This document shows, piece after piece, positions 1-9,598 of a stretch of DNA of 64,000 bases. Position 1 is the stretch's first letter. Each line of letters begins with the position of its first letter. The DNA comes from Sediminibacterium sp. Gen4 (lineage in GTDB: Bacteria; Bacteroidota; Bacteroidia; Chitinophagales; Chitinophagaceae). The stretch spans positions 1 to 64,000 of the forward strand of contig JACBFI010000007.1 in assembly GCA_013391385.1 (NCBI GenBank), read 5' to 3'. The position numbers and the translations under genes are program-made. Under the pieces are notes generated by a model that was not told the origin of the DNA, ran no database searches, and saw only the letters and a list, made by a program, of their open reading frames with translations.

Positions 1-144
1 TTCATTACAACAATTTAACTTAGTTAAACTGTTGCGTTAGAAACTTGAAGCTGAGATTGGAAATATCAGCAAAGATAGATCAATTATTAAATCGTATCGC
101 TTTAGCGTTACATTTTAGAATTAAAATTCTTGGAGTTTTCCACT

Positions 145-516
145 ATGGTTGAAGCCCAAGATTCAATAATTAAAATTAAAACAGCGATTGTACTTACAGG
201 TATGCTCCATGAAGCCAAGAAAAAGGGCTCCAGCCATTCACGTATTGCTAATAATCCGGATTATATTATTAACTCAATTGGAAAAATCTCGCTTGAGACA
301 GGCTTAAGAAAGAATACCATTTCTGATTTACTCAACGGAAAAAAAGCTACGAAACTAACCACCCTTCTTCCTATACTAACGGCGTTAGATAAAACTCTAA
401 TTGATTTTGGTAAACATTTCGAAAAAATCTCCGATTCAGACATTCAAAGTTTCAAAGAGCAACACAAATTATTAGGATCATCAGCCAAAATCCCAATCAA
501 GAAACCCAAAAAATAG
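145..516 (+). CDS. Small XRE-like helix-turn-helix protein
   Basis: A 123-residue soluble protein with a helix-turn-helix of the XRE/Cro type. The segment reading IGKISLETGLRKNTISDLLNGKKATKL (about residues 46-72) has the usual layout of a recognition helix followed by a loop and a conserved hydrophobic helix (LLPILTALDKTL). The tail is lysine and proline rich. The frame is open from a TTG at 130, but the ATG at 145 is the better start. No partner gene lies beside it, so it is probably a lone DNA-binding regulator or the antitoxin-like half of a lost pair. The family fold is reasonably clear; the target is unknown. Confidence 0.65.
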   Translation: MVEAQDSIIKIKTAIVLTGMLHEAKKKGSSHSRIANNPDYIINSIGKISLETGLRKNTISDLLNGKKATKLTTLLPILTALDKTLIDFGKHFEKISDSDIQSFKEQHKLLGSSAKIPIKKPKK

Positions 517-533
517 TTTCAAATTTTTTGAAA
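517..533 (+). terminator. Short AT-rich hairpin right after the HTH gene
   Basis: Perfect inverted repeat with 7-bp arms (tttcaaa / tttgaaa) and a 3-base loop starting one base after the stop codon. There is no clean T-run after it, so it is a weak terminator or an RNA-stabilising 3' hairpin. Confidence 0.35.
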
Positions 534-1142
534 TAATTAATCATTTACTTGTCCAATAACATATCAATTCATTTTTTGTCCCTTCTCTTGTTATGATATT
601 TTATAAAAACAAAATGAGCGGGATATGAATATACCCCGCTTGGCAGGAGAAACTGCCTTGGCTGAGACTTGTAATCCCATGCACTTGTTGCTTGCCCAAG
701 AGCAACCCAACTGTTATTGTCGTTCTTGCAAGTGCATGTTTGATTCAAGCAAATCGATATAAGCAATAAATGAAACCCGGACATCGTAGAAACGAATCCG
801 GGTGTGTATGGTAATGCATACACATGAGAAAATGGTTAATTCAACTCAGGGGTAGAATTAGATAAAGCCATCCGTTGCGTTGCAAATGTCATACTCCAAC
901 AACAGTCCACATGCTTAAATGCTATTTTCCAGTCTTGGTATGCTGCTAATAATAAGGTTTCATTTCTTCAATTGTTAGTGGCAGCTCCATTCTTATCCTT
1001 CGAATTTCGCTCCCGAAATACACCAAATTACAATTGAAAACAAATTTTCAGCAACCCACCACATTAACAAAAACCGGGTATGCATTTTTAAACAAAAACC
1101 AATGCACATGAGAAAACGTCCGAATCATTATTCATAAACCAA
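534..1142. other. 609-bp stretch without a convincing gene
   Basis: No well-supported gene is seen here. One minus-strand frame (569-823, GTG start, 84 codons) is open but its composition is not protein-like. A hairpin (acccgga / tccgggt, about 776-803) lies in it. The 12-base word cacatgagaaaa occurs twice (821-832 and about 1106-1117), in each case near a CCGG-containing segment, which suggests two diverged copies of a short element or the debris of a small gene. Confidence 0.3.
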
Positions 1143-2447
1143 CTATTGACTGTCTCTAATGACTAACATTTCTATTTCATAATCCTTCTCCACCAGATCC
1201 AATCCATACGCACGCAAGGCTTGACTCAACTCCTGTAAATTGGTGACATTCGCTATTAGTTTTAAATCGATATAATCATTATATCCCGTGGCATCAATAA
1301 CAGGTCTTGGAGACTTCTGATAGAAAAACCCAAGCTGCGAGATCAATAAATTGATATGGCAATTTTGCATTAGGATGCCGAATTGATCAAACGCTTCTTC
1401 CCTAGAACCACCTTTGGATTTGATCTTATCTTCTGTTGTAGTGCGAACTAATACCAAACAAGGTCGTAGTTGCTTTTCAATACTCACCTGATACTGCGGA
1501 AAAAAACGCTCCATATCTGTGCGCATGATGGTAAACGCATTCTTGGATAGATGAGGTGGCACTATCAGTTCATAAGACCATGCGTGATCCTTTAACCAGT
1601 CTCGAAAACTATCTCCTTTTTCACTGGAAACGAATTGAGTACTGTCCTTTACTTCCATGACAATCCTAGAGCTAGAAAAAAAACGTGTATCATCACTCCA
1701 AGCAATTCGAAATAAAAATTTCAGATACCCATTCAATACCGTAACTTTTTTGATAGAATGATCCGGTCTGCGAATCACATCAAGTCTTGTATTAACACCT
1801 TCCTTAAATCCCGTGATCAATGATTGAAACTGTACATCTGATTCCTGAAAATCCAAAGCCTGAAACAACATGGATTTCTCACGATCATAAGGTTTGAAAA
1901 CATCCTTCTTCGTTTTTAAACGGGGGCTTGTTTTGTCGAGCATCATACGAATGGTATCTGCAGTGATTTGATCATAGCCAGTGATAGCAATAACCTTCCC
2001 TACTGGATCGATCCATACATAATGTGGCAACTCACGATGCGGAAAAAAAGTCCGCAGAATATTATCGCTATGCACAATGGGCAAAGACAGATTTTTTAAT
2101 TTAGGTGCTTTTGATAAAAGTTTCTGTACCTCTTCTTTTGATTGATAGGTAACGGGCAGTATCCGTACTTGATCTTGAAATACTTGTTGCAAAGAATCCA
2201 TTTTCGGCATCAGTGAGACACAGGGAGAACACCAAGTAGCCCAAAAATCAAGGATCAGCATCTTGCCTTTAAAATCCTTCGTATGCATTGAACTTTGATT
2301 GCTATTCATCACCTGCTCTAACAAAACAGATGGCAAACTATCGCCTACACCAATTGCTTGAATTGAAGAGGAACTATTTTTTGTCTGGGCGGCTCCGATG
2401 ACTGAAATCAGGCAAAGCAGTAGCAACCCGTATAATTTTTGTATCAT
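1143..2447 (-). CDS. Secreted TlpA-like thioredoxin fused to a DUF3738-like domain
   Basis: A 434-residue exported protein. A signal peptide (about 1-20, ending GAAQ) is followed by a TlpA/AhpC-TSA type thioredoxin domain (about 35-165) with the redox motif WATWCSPC near residues 69-76 and a cis-Pro region. The C-terminal half (about 190-434) resembles the DUF3738 / TIGR03435 'soil-associated' domain: it has the family-like motif SPRPVIDATGY and ends YGLDLVEKDYEIEMLVI. It lies 27 bp downstream of susD on the same strand, so it is probably the last gene of the sigma-FecR-SusC-SusD unit. The redox domain is clear; the role of the fused domain is unknown. Confidence 0.8.
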   Translation of the reverse strand: MIQKLYGLLLLCLISVIGAAQTKNSSSSIQAIGVGDSLPSVLLEQVMNSNQSSMHTKDFKGKMLILDFWATWCSPCVSLMPKMDSLQQVFQDQVRILPVTYQSKEEVQKLLSKAPKLKNLSLPIVHSDNILRTFFPHRELPHYVWIDPVGKVIAITGYDQITADTIRMMLDKTSPRLKTKKDVFKPYDREKSMLFQALDFQESDVQFQSLITGFKEGVNTRLDVIRRPDHSIKKVTVLNGYLKFLFRIAWSDDTRFFSSSRIVMEVKDSTQFVSSEKGDSFRDWLKDHAWSYELIVPPHLSKNAFTIMRTDMERFFPQYQVSIEKQLRPCLVLVRTTTEDKIKSKGGSREEAFDQFGILMQNCHINLLISQLGFFYQKSPRPVIDATGYNDYIDLKLIANVTNLQELSQALRAYGLDLVEKDYEIEMLVIRDSQ

Positions 2448-2474
2448 ACAGTGTATATTTTAAGTGTGTAAAAT

Positions 2475-3839
2475 TTATCGGGGATTTTGTGCGATACCGC
2501 TTCTACTTATTTCTTCTTGAGGAATCGGATAAACATAGCGGTTATCATTCGGCGCAAGTGTGTACTCTTGGTTATTTAAAAAGCGTTTGATAACAAATGC
2601 AGTGGAGGACTCCCGGTTCAATCTGCGAAGATCATTCCAACGCCTGCCCCTAAAAGCCAACTCCTTCCTTCTTTCAAGTAAAACAAGATTCAATACTTGC
2701 GCCTGCGTTTGTGTGCCTACCGTCAAGTTAACATAAGTCCCCGTCCTCCACCTGGTACGAAGCAAGGTATTTAGATCATCAATAGCACCAGTTAAATTAT
2801 TTTTCCGCGCTTGACACTCTGCGCGGATCAAGTACAATTCATCGGTGGCGATACCGGAGAAAAAAGAGGAACCTGATTGATTATAACTGCCTTTAAAACT
2901 ATAACCAATGGTTCTATTGCGATAGAACAAATCTCTTCGTAAATCATTGGCTTGATAAGACCTAAATAAAGTCGTATCCACATAGGCATTGCCGAGTACA
3001 ATGATTCCAAATGAAATCTGTACACAGTGATAAATCACTTCTGCATTAAACCTAGTAAAAGGAGTATTAGAGGCAGTGCTTAGCGTATTATAATTAAGCA
3101 ACTGATTATATTTACCAATTGCTGCATTGGCATTGTCAAGTGCCAGATCATAATTACCCATCGTCAGATACACATCCGCCAATAGACCCTCCGCCGCCAC
3201 TTTAGAAGGTCTTGTTTTAGCAACCACATTAACAGGTAACAATTGTTTAGCTTCAGTCAGATCAGCAAGAATTTGATCATAGACCACTTTGACAGAAGGT
3301 CTTACCAAAACCTCATTGATATCTGCACTGGTTTTTATAGGAATACCAAGATCGGTTGCTGCAGAGCCTTCTTGATACTGTTTGGCAAAGAGCGAAACCA
3401 AATGATAATGACCTGCCGCCCTGAAAAAAAGTGCCGATCCTTTCACGGCGTTGTACTGATCCGCTGTTGCTGCACTAGGAGTAATTTTCTCCAGTGTTTC
3501 CAATACTGCATTCGCATAATAGATCTTCTCATATTCGTTTCGCCATTCAGGTGAAGGTTGCGACCCGTAGATATCGGGCGCCCAGATATACATATTACGC
3601 TCCGGCTCTTGCGCCGTTTGCCAATCTGCATACAACTTAAAATAATTATCTGCCCCGATCTCACCAATACCAGGCTCACGATTATTGAGTCGGCTATTAT
3701 TATCTAACAGTATCTGACAATCTTCGAGGGTGGTTGGAATAAAGAGTGATGTGTTGGGTTTCTTCTCCAGCCAATTTTTTTGACAGGAACTAAGAAAAAC
3801 GATGGTGAACAAACTATAGAGTAGGAAATACTTTTTCAT
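2475..3839 (-). CDS. SusD/RagB-family nutrient-binding lipoprotein
   Basis: A surface-exposed lipoprotein that would sit as a lid on the SusC channel encoded just upstream. The N-terminus has a lipoprotein signal (MKKYFLLYSLFTIVFLSSC, Cys as the lipid anchor), then the family's WLEKKP start, TPR-like helices, and the C-terminal LLERRKELAFRGRRWNDLRR block typical of SusD/RagB, ending in YPIPQEEI. The frame is open seven codons further upstream (to 3860), but the ATG at 3839 places the signal peptide correctly. Its length of about 454 residues is normal to short for the family. It follows susC with about 20 bp between stop and start. The ligand cannot be told: no glycoside hydrolase or peptidase lies in the locus. 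Confidence 0.93.
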   Translation of the reverse strand: MKKYFLLYSLFTIVFLSSCQKNWLEKKPNTSLFIPTTLEDCQILLDNNSRLNNREPGIGEIGADNYFKLYADWQTAQEPERNMYIWAPDIYGSQPSPEWRNEYEKIYYANAVLETLEKITPSAATADQYNAVKGSALFFRAAGHYHLVSLFAKQYQEGSAATDLGIPIKTSADINEVLVRPSVKVVYDQILADLTEAKQLLPVNVVAKTRPSKVAAEGLLADVYLTMGNYDLALDNANAAIGKYNQLLNYNTLSTASNTPFTRFNAEVIYHCVQISFGIIVLGNAYVDTTLFRSYQANDLRRDLFYRNRTIGYSFKGSYNQSGSSFFSGIATDELYLIRAECQARKNNLTGAIDDLNTLLRTRWRTGTYVNLTVGTQTQAQVLNLVLLERRKELAFRGRRWNDLRRLNRESSTAFVIKRFLNNQEYTLAPNDNRYVYPIPQEEISRSGIAQNPR

Positions 3840-3859
3840 ATCTTTTGTTTTAACGATCA

Positions 3860-6800
3860 TTAAAAAGTGGTTCTAATGCCGATAGCAATGGTTCTTGGAT
3901 TGGGAAAATTCGCAACCACAGAAGGATACCTTGAAACATCTGGATCAAGATTACTTTTATTCGCTCGCCATAGAATCCCGATATTATTGATATAGCAATA
4001 GAATTGCATTTGCTTAAAGGGTAAGCGCTTCAATAATGTACCTTTCAGATCATACCCAATAGCAATATCCTGTATACGGATATGATCGGCTTTCTCTACG
4101 AGTGTGGCACTATTGGTATAAAACACATCTCTATTGACTTGTACAGGGATCGCCGGCATCGATGGAACTTGGGTGATTTGTTCATCTCCGGCTTTTTGCC
4201 ACCGGCGAGCAAAATCAGCATGTCCAATCCAATTAGAGAACAGTGCATTATAATTAATAGAAGAACGCCTGAAATAATACCCCATCTTATATACAATATT
4301 GGCAGAGAACGTAAAATCACCCACCCTCAGATTATTTCGAAACCCACCAAACAAAACAGGAACAGCAGAACCATGATAAATCAAACCTTCTGGTGTCGTA
4401 TTGTTTAAGAGGGCATTGTAATCCGTGCTGATAGTTCCATTGAGTAGCCCTTGCGGATTACCATTCGTAGGATCAAGTCCTGCCCAAGGCAAACTATACA
4501 TCGAGAACAAAGGGAAACCTTGTCGTGGATAGAGAATAAATCCATTGTCTCCATATTGCAACAAACTATTCGCTGGAGACTTGATGGTATAACTGGTGAC
4601 ACGATCTTTAACATAACTGATCAGCAGGTTCGCATCCCACTTGATCTTACCATCTAAAATCAGCGCATTCAAATTCAGGTCTACACCATTGGTTTTGGTT
4701 TCTGCGAAATTACCGCGGATCTGTAAGTTACCTGTCGATGGTGCGATATACTCATCGCCAAATAGATCAAGACCCGATTTATGATAATATTCAGCACTAC
4801 CCCAGACACGCTTATTTTTTGTTTCAAAATCCAGTCCAACATTAATTGTTTTTACTTTCTCCCATCTTAGTTCCTCATTGGGAGGATTGAGCAATGCACC
4901 GTAAGGAAGACCTGTCTGACTGGCACCGAAACTAAAAGCAATGGCAGTCAATTTAGCCGTTACAGACTTATCGATATTGCCATTAAATCCATACGTTGCT
5001 CGCAATTTCAGTTTAGGAAAAAGCACAGACTGGTAAAATTTCTCCCCGCTGATATCCCACATACCACCAACAGACCATAATGGCACACCCTTTTGATTGG
5101 TCTTTACGCCAAATAAATTAGAAGCATCCTTCCTCGCACTCGCTGAAAAAGAATAACGTTTATTATACGTGTAAGTACCATTAAAAAATCCTGATACAAA
5201 TCGGTCTGTCGCCCCTGAGACCGTGTTGCCATTGGGAATCGTTCCAAAACTGGCGGTGTTAAAATACAATGGAAAAAAAGTGACATAATCAACCGGTGCA
5301 GATGTCGCCAACTCCTCGTTATACCCATAATAACGAGCCTGGTTTACGTCAACAGTTGACTCCCGAATTTCATATCCAACTACTGCATTGATTTCATGAA
5401 TCTGATCAAACACCCGATTAAAATTAACCTGTGCACGACCCGTATGTGCGCTCAAATTCGAGTTCGCCAAATCGAGAATCCCACCAGTGGGAATTCTTCT
5501 GGTAAAAGTCGTTCCACTCACTTCCGTAAATCGGTTGATCAGATCTCTGGCAAAATAAGTATCTCGATTTCTGTGATTGCGATTGTTCGTTCCTTGTTTT
5601 TCATACTGGTATTTCATTTCCAAATCAAGTCCCGGCAGTACAGTATATTTTCCAGCTAATTGCACACGCGCGTTGGTCAAATCTGTATATTGATCGGCAA
5701 GCCTGATTTCATCCAGCGGACTATATTGCCAGTTGAGCATTTGTGATGGAAGACTCGTGATGAAACTATTGCGGAAAGTATAAGAAATGGGAAGCGGTTG
5801 ACCATTGGCATCCGCCAGTTGTGCATATGGATAGAGCGCTTTAGTATTGCCCGAATTGATATTTTCATAGCCTGGATTGTCTCTTCTATCACGGCTTTGA
5901 ATATAATTAATTCCAGCGGTGAAGACCAAGGATGGAGTGACGCGAAAATTAGTAAAAGAATTCATGGAAAAACGTCGATAAGAGTTGCCCACGTCCGTTT
6001 TTTGATGATGATCATACCCAAGAGAAAAAGCATAATTGATTTGTTCACCACCTCCGCTTAAATGAATAGCATGTTGTTGGTTAACACTTTTTTGGTGAAC
6101 ATATTTGGTCAGATCCTGACGCACATCCTTAGATCGAAAGCCGTTGATGATTGCATCAGCTTCAGCACTGGTAATAAGACCACTTCTTTGTCTGATAAGT
6201 GTTTCCACCACAGGTGATAACATGGGCCTGTTCAATGACGTTTCATCGGATGCATAATAACCTGCTGCAAACAATTGTCTCTCCACATCAATAAAATCAC
6301 TCGAATTCAAATAACCCGGATGATAAAACAGATCTGGTTTTTGCCCGAATGTAACGTTATGATTGAATTCAATTTTTAAAGGTTGATTAAACCTACCCTT
6401 CTTAGTGACGATCACAATCACGCCATTACCAGCCCTCGCGCCCCAAATAGAAGCCGCCGCCGCATCTTTCAAAATATGAACACTCTCAATATCATTTGGA
6501 TTGATATTATTGATATCACCTTCATAAGGGAAATTATCAACGACAATCAATGGTTGATCATTCGCAAAAATGGTACTCCTGCCGCGAATACTAATATCAT
6601 TGGACTGCCTGCGATTGGTATTAAAAATCAGACCACTAGCAATCCCATCCAATCGACTTAGGATATCCGTGCTGACCCTTCTATTCAATAGTTCATTACT
6701 AATTTTTACAAAAGAGCCTGTCGCCCTTTCTTTAGCAATATCCTGATACCCTGTGCTCACTACACTGATCTCATTTAAATCAATTTGTTTGGTTTTAACA

Positions 6801-7453
6801 CGTATATCACCCAACACATTCCTCTTACCGATATTAACTTCAATATTTTCAATATTCACACCGCCGATGACCAAGGTCGCGTCCGCTTCAACCCCCTTCA
6901 ACGTAAAAACACCCGCTGAATTAGTGACACCAACCGCCCCCTTTCCTTTAATAGCAATCGTAGCTGCTTCTACTGGAATACCCTTTTCATCAATAACTCT
7001 TCCAGTCACATCCATCAAGGCTGCAAGTTCAGGTAACAAATGGCGCTCAATGATTTTTTCTTTTCGTTTGAGTACGATCATTTTGTTGATCAAATCATAG
7101 CCAACAGGTTGTTGTTTAAATAGTTGATCAAGTGCTTCCCTGAAAGGCAAACGCTGGATATCCAAATCCACGGCAACGACACCCTGCATGAGTTCGCGGG
7201 TGTAAACAAAATAATAACCCGTCTGTTTTTCGATCAGTGGAAACAATTTTTCCAAAGACGCACCTTTTGCCTGTAAGGTAATTTGCTGGCTAAATCCAGA
7301 TGCACTCACCTGTAATAAAGCTGCCAGCAGAAAACCAGTAATCAGCTTCATGGTCTTTTTGAATTGAGGGTGAAGCAAAGCAATCAATGGCAGAGAAGCA
7401 AGTGGGTTTGTTTTTTTCCCTTCCTGCATCTTTGCGTTGCAAAGATTTATCAT
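3860..7453 (-). CDS. SusC/RagA-family TonB-dependent outer membrane transporter with STN domain
   Basis: A 1197-residue outer membrane active transporter. In order: a basic N-terminus and signal segment (about 35-56, MKLITGFLLAALLQ), an STN (secretin/TonB N-terminal) domain at about 57-110, a carboxypeptidase-regulatory-like beta-sandwich (about 147-225), a TonB plug with the SusC signature DISIRGRSTIFANDQPLIVVD (split here by reading, about 285-310) and IKDAAAASIWGARAGNGVI-type motif, and a large beta barrel ending in a C-terminal aromatic (TTF). The STN domain is the part that signals to FecR anti-sigma factors in FecA-type systems, which fits the fecR and sigma genes directly upstream. Substrate unknown. 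Confidence 0.95.
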   Translation of the reverse strand: MINLCNAKMQEGKKTNPLASLPLIALLHPQFKKTMKLITGFLLAALLQVSASGFSQQITLQAKGASLEKLFPLIEKQTGYYFVYTRELMQGVVAVDLDIQRLPFREALDQLFKQQPVGYDLINKMIVLKRKEKIIERHLLPELAALMDVTGRVIDEKGIPVEAATIAIKGKGAVGVTNSAGVFTLKGVEADATLVIGGVNIENIEVNIGKRNVLGDIRVKTKQIDLNEISVVSTGYQDIAKERATGSFVKISNELLNRRVSTDILSRLDGIASGLIFNTNRRQSNDISIRGRSTIFANDQPLIVVDNFPYEGDINNINPNDIESVHILKDAAAASIWGARAGNGVIVIVTKKGRFNQPLKIEFNHNVTFGQKPDLFYHPGYLNSSDFIDVERQLFAAGYYASDETSLNRPMLSPVVETLIRQRSGLITSAEADAIINGFRSKDVRQDLTKYVHQKSVNQQHAIHLSGGGEQINYAFSLGYDHHQKTDVGNSYRRFSMNSFTNFRVTPSLVFTAGINYIQSRDRRDNPGYENINSGNTKALYPYAQLADANGQPLPISYTFRNSFITSLPSQMLNWQYSPLDEIRLADQYTDLTNARVQLAGKYTVLPGLDLEMKYQYEKQGTNNRNHRNRDTYFARDLINRFTEVSGTTFTRRIPTGGILDLANSNLSAHTGRAQVNFNRVFDQIHEINAVVGYEIRESTVDVNQARYYGYNEELATSAPVDYVTFFPLYFNTASFGTIPNGNTVSGATDRFVSGFFNGTYTYNKRYSFSASARKDASNLFGVKTNQKGVPLWSVGGMWDISGEKFYQSVLFPKLKLRATYGFNGNIDKSVTAKLTAIAFSFGASQTGLPYGALLNPPNEELRWEKVKTINVGLDFETKNKRVWGSAEYYHKSGLDLFGDEYIAPSTGNLQIRGNFAETKTNGVDLNLNALILDGKIKWDANLLISYVKDRVTSYTIKSPANSLLQYGDNGFILYPRQGFPLFSMYSLPWAGLDPTNGNPQGLLNGTISTDYNALLNNTTPEGLIYHGSAVPVLFGGFRNNLRVGDFTFSANIVYKMGYYFRRSSINYNALFSNWIGHADFARRWQKAGDEQITQVPSMPAIPVQVNRDVFYTNSATLVEKADHIRIQDIAIGYDLKGTLLKRLPFKQMQFYCYINNIGILWRANKSNLDPDVSRYPSVVANFPNPRTIAIGIRTTF

Positions 7454-7538
7454 AGCTTTACAATGGTTTGGGTCCGCCTGTCAGCAGACTGGTTAACAAT
7501 AAGACTTCGTCGTTTTAGTTGTCTGATCCAAACTTCCC

Positions 7539-7573
7539 CCGGGTTCTGCCGCAAACAGAATCCGGTTTTTTTT
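7539..7573 (+). terminator. GC-rich hairpin followed by eight T, plus orientation
   Basis: Between fecR and susC the plus strand reads a 10-bp stem (ccgggttctg / cagaatccgg, one G-T pair), a 7-base loop and then TTTTTTTT. This is a good intrinsic terminator shape, but in the orientation opposite to the flanking genes. It could stop antisense transcription, or on the minus strand fold as a leader structure ahead of susC. Confidence 0.35.
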
Positions 7574-7588
7574 GAACAGTATCGTTGA

Positions 7589-8671
7589 TTACGGTAGCAC
7601 CGTAACTTTTTTACCCACAATGCTAAAATGCACCCCCCCGGTCGTTTCAAGCGCTCGTAACACTTCAACTATTGTTGCCGTTCGTGGAATCGTAGCAATA
7701 AACTGTTGCTTGATCTTGGCACCTTCAAATACCACTTCGACAGCATACCAACGCGCAATATCTTTCATCAAAACTTCAATGGTTGCGTCTTTAAATCGAA
7801 ACAACCCCTCCTTCCACGCCATCACTTCATTGAGATCAGGTTGCTTTACTAGTTTCCCATCCCACTGTTCTCCAGGTTGCAGGATAGTACGACCTACTTT
7901 AACAGAACCTTCAAGTAAGGTGGTAAGATGTAAGGCTTCATAAGTATTGACATTAAAATGTGTACCGAGTACTTCAACATTTTCCTTACCCGTCTCGACA
8001 ATAAAAGGTATAGACTGTTTAGCAACTTCAAAATAGGCTTCCCCCGTAATTCTTACCTGTCTTTTATTACCACTAAAAGAAGTGGGAAAGCGGATCGAAG
8101 AACCCGCATTGAGCCAAACAATTGTTCCATCGCTTAACACGGCACGCATCGTATGTCCAAATGGTGTCTCTAAAGTGGCGTAATCTACATTGGCTTGATC
8201 GATACGAATGGCATCTGTCGTTTTGTAAAATCCATTCCCCAACTCGCCATTTCCAGCAGTATCCAAATTAATGACGGTTCCATCTGAAAGTGTCAGCAGC
8301 GCGCCAGTCCTCGCAGGTGCGATATCATTTTTAAATCTTTCGTTCTGTGATAAAAAATGGCTTTCATAGTCCTTAGTACTGAGCAAGAGCCAGGTTGCTC
8401 CTGCTATCAATAATAAGATGGCCGCTGCAACCCATCGGAAGCGGCGAATAAAATACACTTTATGAGCAGGTTTTAAGAGTCCGTCTTTTGGAATTTTTGT
8501 AAGCAACTGATCCTTTATCCGGGATACTGCTGCTGCTTTTGAACCAAATGTTTCCTCGTCCCACGGCTGTTGGAATGAACTGAAATAGTTGATAAGCTGT
8601 TGCTCTTCCAGTTCACTCGCATTCCCTTCCCGGTAACGGGTAATAAGTAATATGAATTCCTCTTTATTCAA
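7589..8671 (-). CDS. FecR-family anti-sigma factor
   Basis: Inner membrane regulator that would hold the neighbouring ECF sigma factor and respond to the STN domain of the SusC receptor. A short cytoplasmic domain is followed by one membrane helix (FRWVAAAILLLIAGATWLLL), a periplasmic FecR domain (with ETPFGHTMRAVLSDGTIVWLNAGS, the most conserved FecR stretch) and a C-terminal DUF4974-like STN-type domain ending in a VTVLP strand. There is no ATG near the front. I chose the TTG at 8671 because it gives the family-typical opening (M)NKEEFILLITRYREGNAS; the frame stays open to a TTG at 8746, next to the sigma gene stop. Start position is the weak point. Confidence 0.88.
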   Translation of the reverse strand: MNKEEFILLITRYREGNASELEEQQLINYFSSFQQPWDEETFGSKAAAVSRIKDQLLTKIPKDGLLKPAHKVYFIRRFRWVAAAILLLIAGATWLLLSTKDYESHFLSQNERFKNDIAPARTGALLTLSDGTVINLDTAGNGELGNGFYKTTDAIRIDQANVDYATLETPFGHTMRAVLSDGTIVWLNAGSSIRFPTSFSGNKRQVRITGEAYFEVAKQSIPFIVETGKENVEVLGTHFNVNTYEALHLTTLLEGSVKVGRTILQPGEQWDGKLVKQPDLNEVMAWKEGLFRFKDATIEVLMKDIARWYAVEVVFEGAKIKQQFIATIPRTATIVEVLRALETTGGVHFSIVGKKVTVLP

Positions 8672-8746
8672 TGGATCACAGATTAAAATAGTAATACAAT
8701 GATAATAGCGGATCAGTGAGAGAAATCCCCTATGTCTGAACGACAA

Positions 8747-9331
8747 TTATTTTCCACCAAGGAATAATAGTACAAGGGGCAGAAAATTACCAAGGGAGGC
8801 ACGGATCTTTTTCATCGCCGTAGCAAGTTGATTTTCAACTGTTTTAGTAGAAATGGATAGTATTTCTGCTATTTCCTTATGGCTTAAATGTTCTTCCCTG
8901 CTTAATAGGTAGACCTGCTGCATTTTTTCCGGCAGATCGTAGATGGCCTGTTTTAGTTTATCCTGTAGCTCCCGTTGGTAAACCTGGTTTTCGGTGACTG
9001 GCTCCATCCAGATTCTTTTTTCAATCTGATCAAACACCCGCTCTTTTACTTTGCCCCTGCGTATATGGTCAATGACTTCATTACGCATGGCCCGGAACAG
9101 ATAAGGCTCCAGTGCCAGGTCAGGATCAAGTTTCTCCCTGTTGACCCAAAGCCATAATAAAATATCCTGAACAAGGTCTTCGCAGGTCTCACGGTCATGT
9201 AATACATTGACTGCATAAACAAGCAACCGTTCTGCATAGGCATCAAAGATTTCAGTAAATGCCGCAACCTCACCAGCCCGTAAGCGGCGTACCAATAATA
9301 CTGGGGATGTTATGACATTCAGTTCAGCCAT
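8747..9331 (-). CDS. ECF RNA polymerase sigma factor (RpoE/FecI type)
   Basis: A 194-residue sigma-70 family factor. Region 2 is seen at about 20-90 (FTEIFDAYAERLLVYAVNVL, EDLVQDILLWLW, FRAMRNEVIDHIRR) and region 4 at about 125-180, with the HTH HLSHKEIAEILSISTKTVENQLATAMKKIR. It is the first gene of the minus-strand unit sigma-FecR-SusC-SusD-TlpA and presumably directs transcription of the uptake genes once FecR releases it. No consensus promoter was recognised upstream. The C-terminal hydrophobic tail (LPLVLLFLGGK) is common in Bacteroidota members of this group. Confidence 0.93.
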   Translation of the reverse strand: MAELNVITSPVLLVRRLRAGEVAAFTEIFDAYAERLLVYAVNVLHDRETCEDLVQDILLWLWVNREKLDPDLALEPYLFRAMRNEVIDHIRRGKVKERVFDQIEKRIWMEPVTENQVYQRELQDKLKQAIYDLPEKMQQVYLLSREEHLSHKEIAEILSISTKTVENQLATAMKKIRASLGNFLPLVLLFLGGK

Positions 9332-9598
9332 TTCAAGGGTTGCAGGGGTAAGAAAACGGGCAGTAAAATAGCACCACCATCAAACCGAAGTTAACAATGT
9401 GTAACTAAATTGACAAGTAAGGGATAAAAAATGATGCTTGCTTATCCGATTAATCTTCAGTAGCTTCTGTGGATTCCAGCAATTGAATGCGGCTACCTTT
9501 AGCGGGTTGTTGAAACCATTCCAAACAGGCCATAATGAAAACACTGTATTAGTTATTAGTTTGGCTATTTACATTTGGCTTGAATAAAAACCCTGTTT

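Noticed and set aside
14-28. Palindrome tttaac-tta-gttaaa at the window start
   Set aside because: Only 6-bp AT-rich arms and about 115 bp from the HTH gene start; too weak to call an operator.
569-823. 84-codon minus-strand frame with GTG start
   Set aside because: Composition is not protein-like, the start is weak and the region has a hairpin inside; kept only as part of the gene-free stretch.
3243-3554. Plus-strand frame of 103 codons inside susD
   Set aside because: Antisense shadow of a clear SusD gene, with odd Cys/Ile/Phe-rich composition.
6753-7100. Plus-strand frame of 115 codons inside susC
   Set aside because: Antisense shadow; the susC plug and regulatory-like domains fully explain this DNA.
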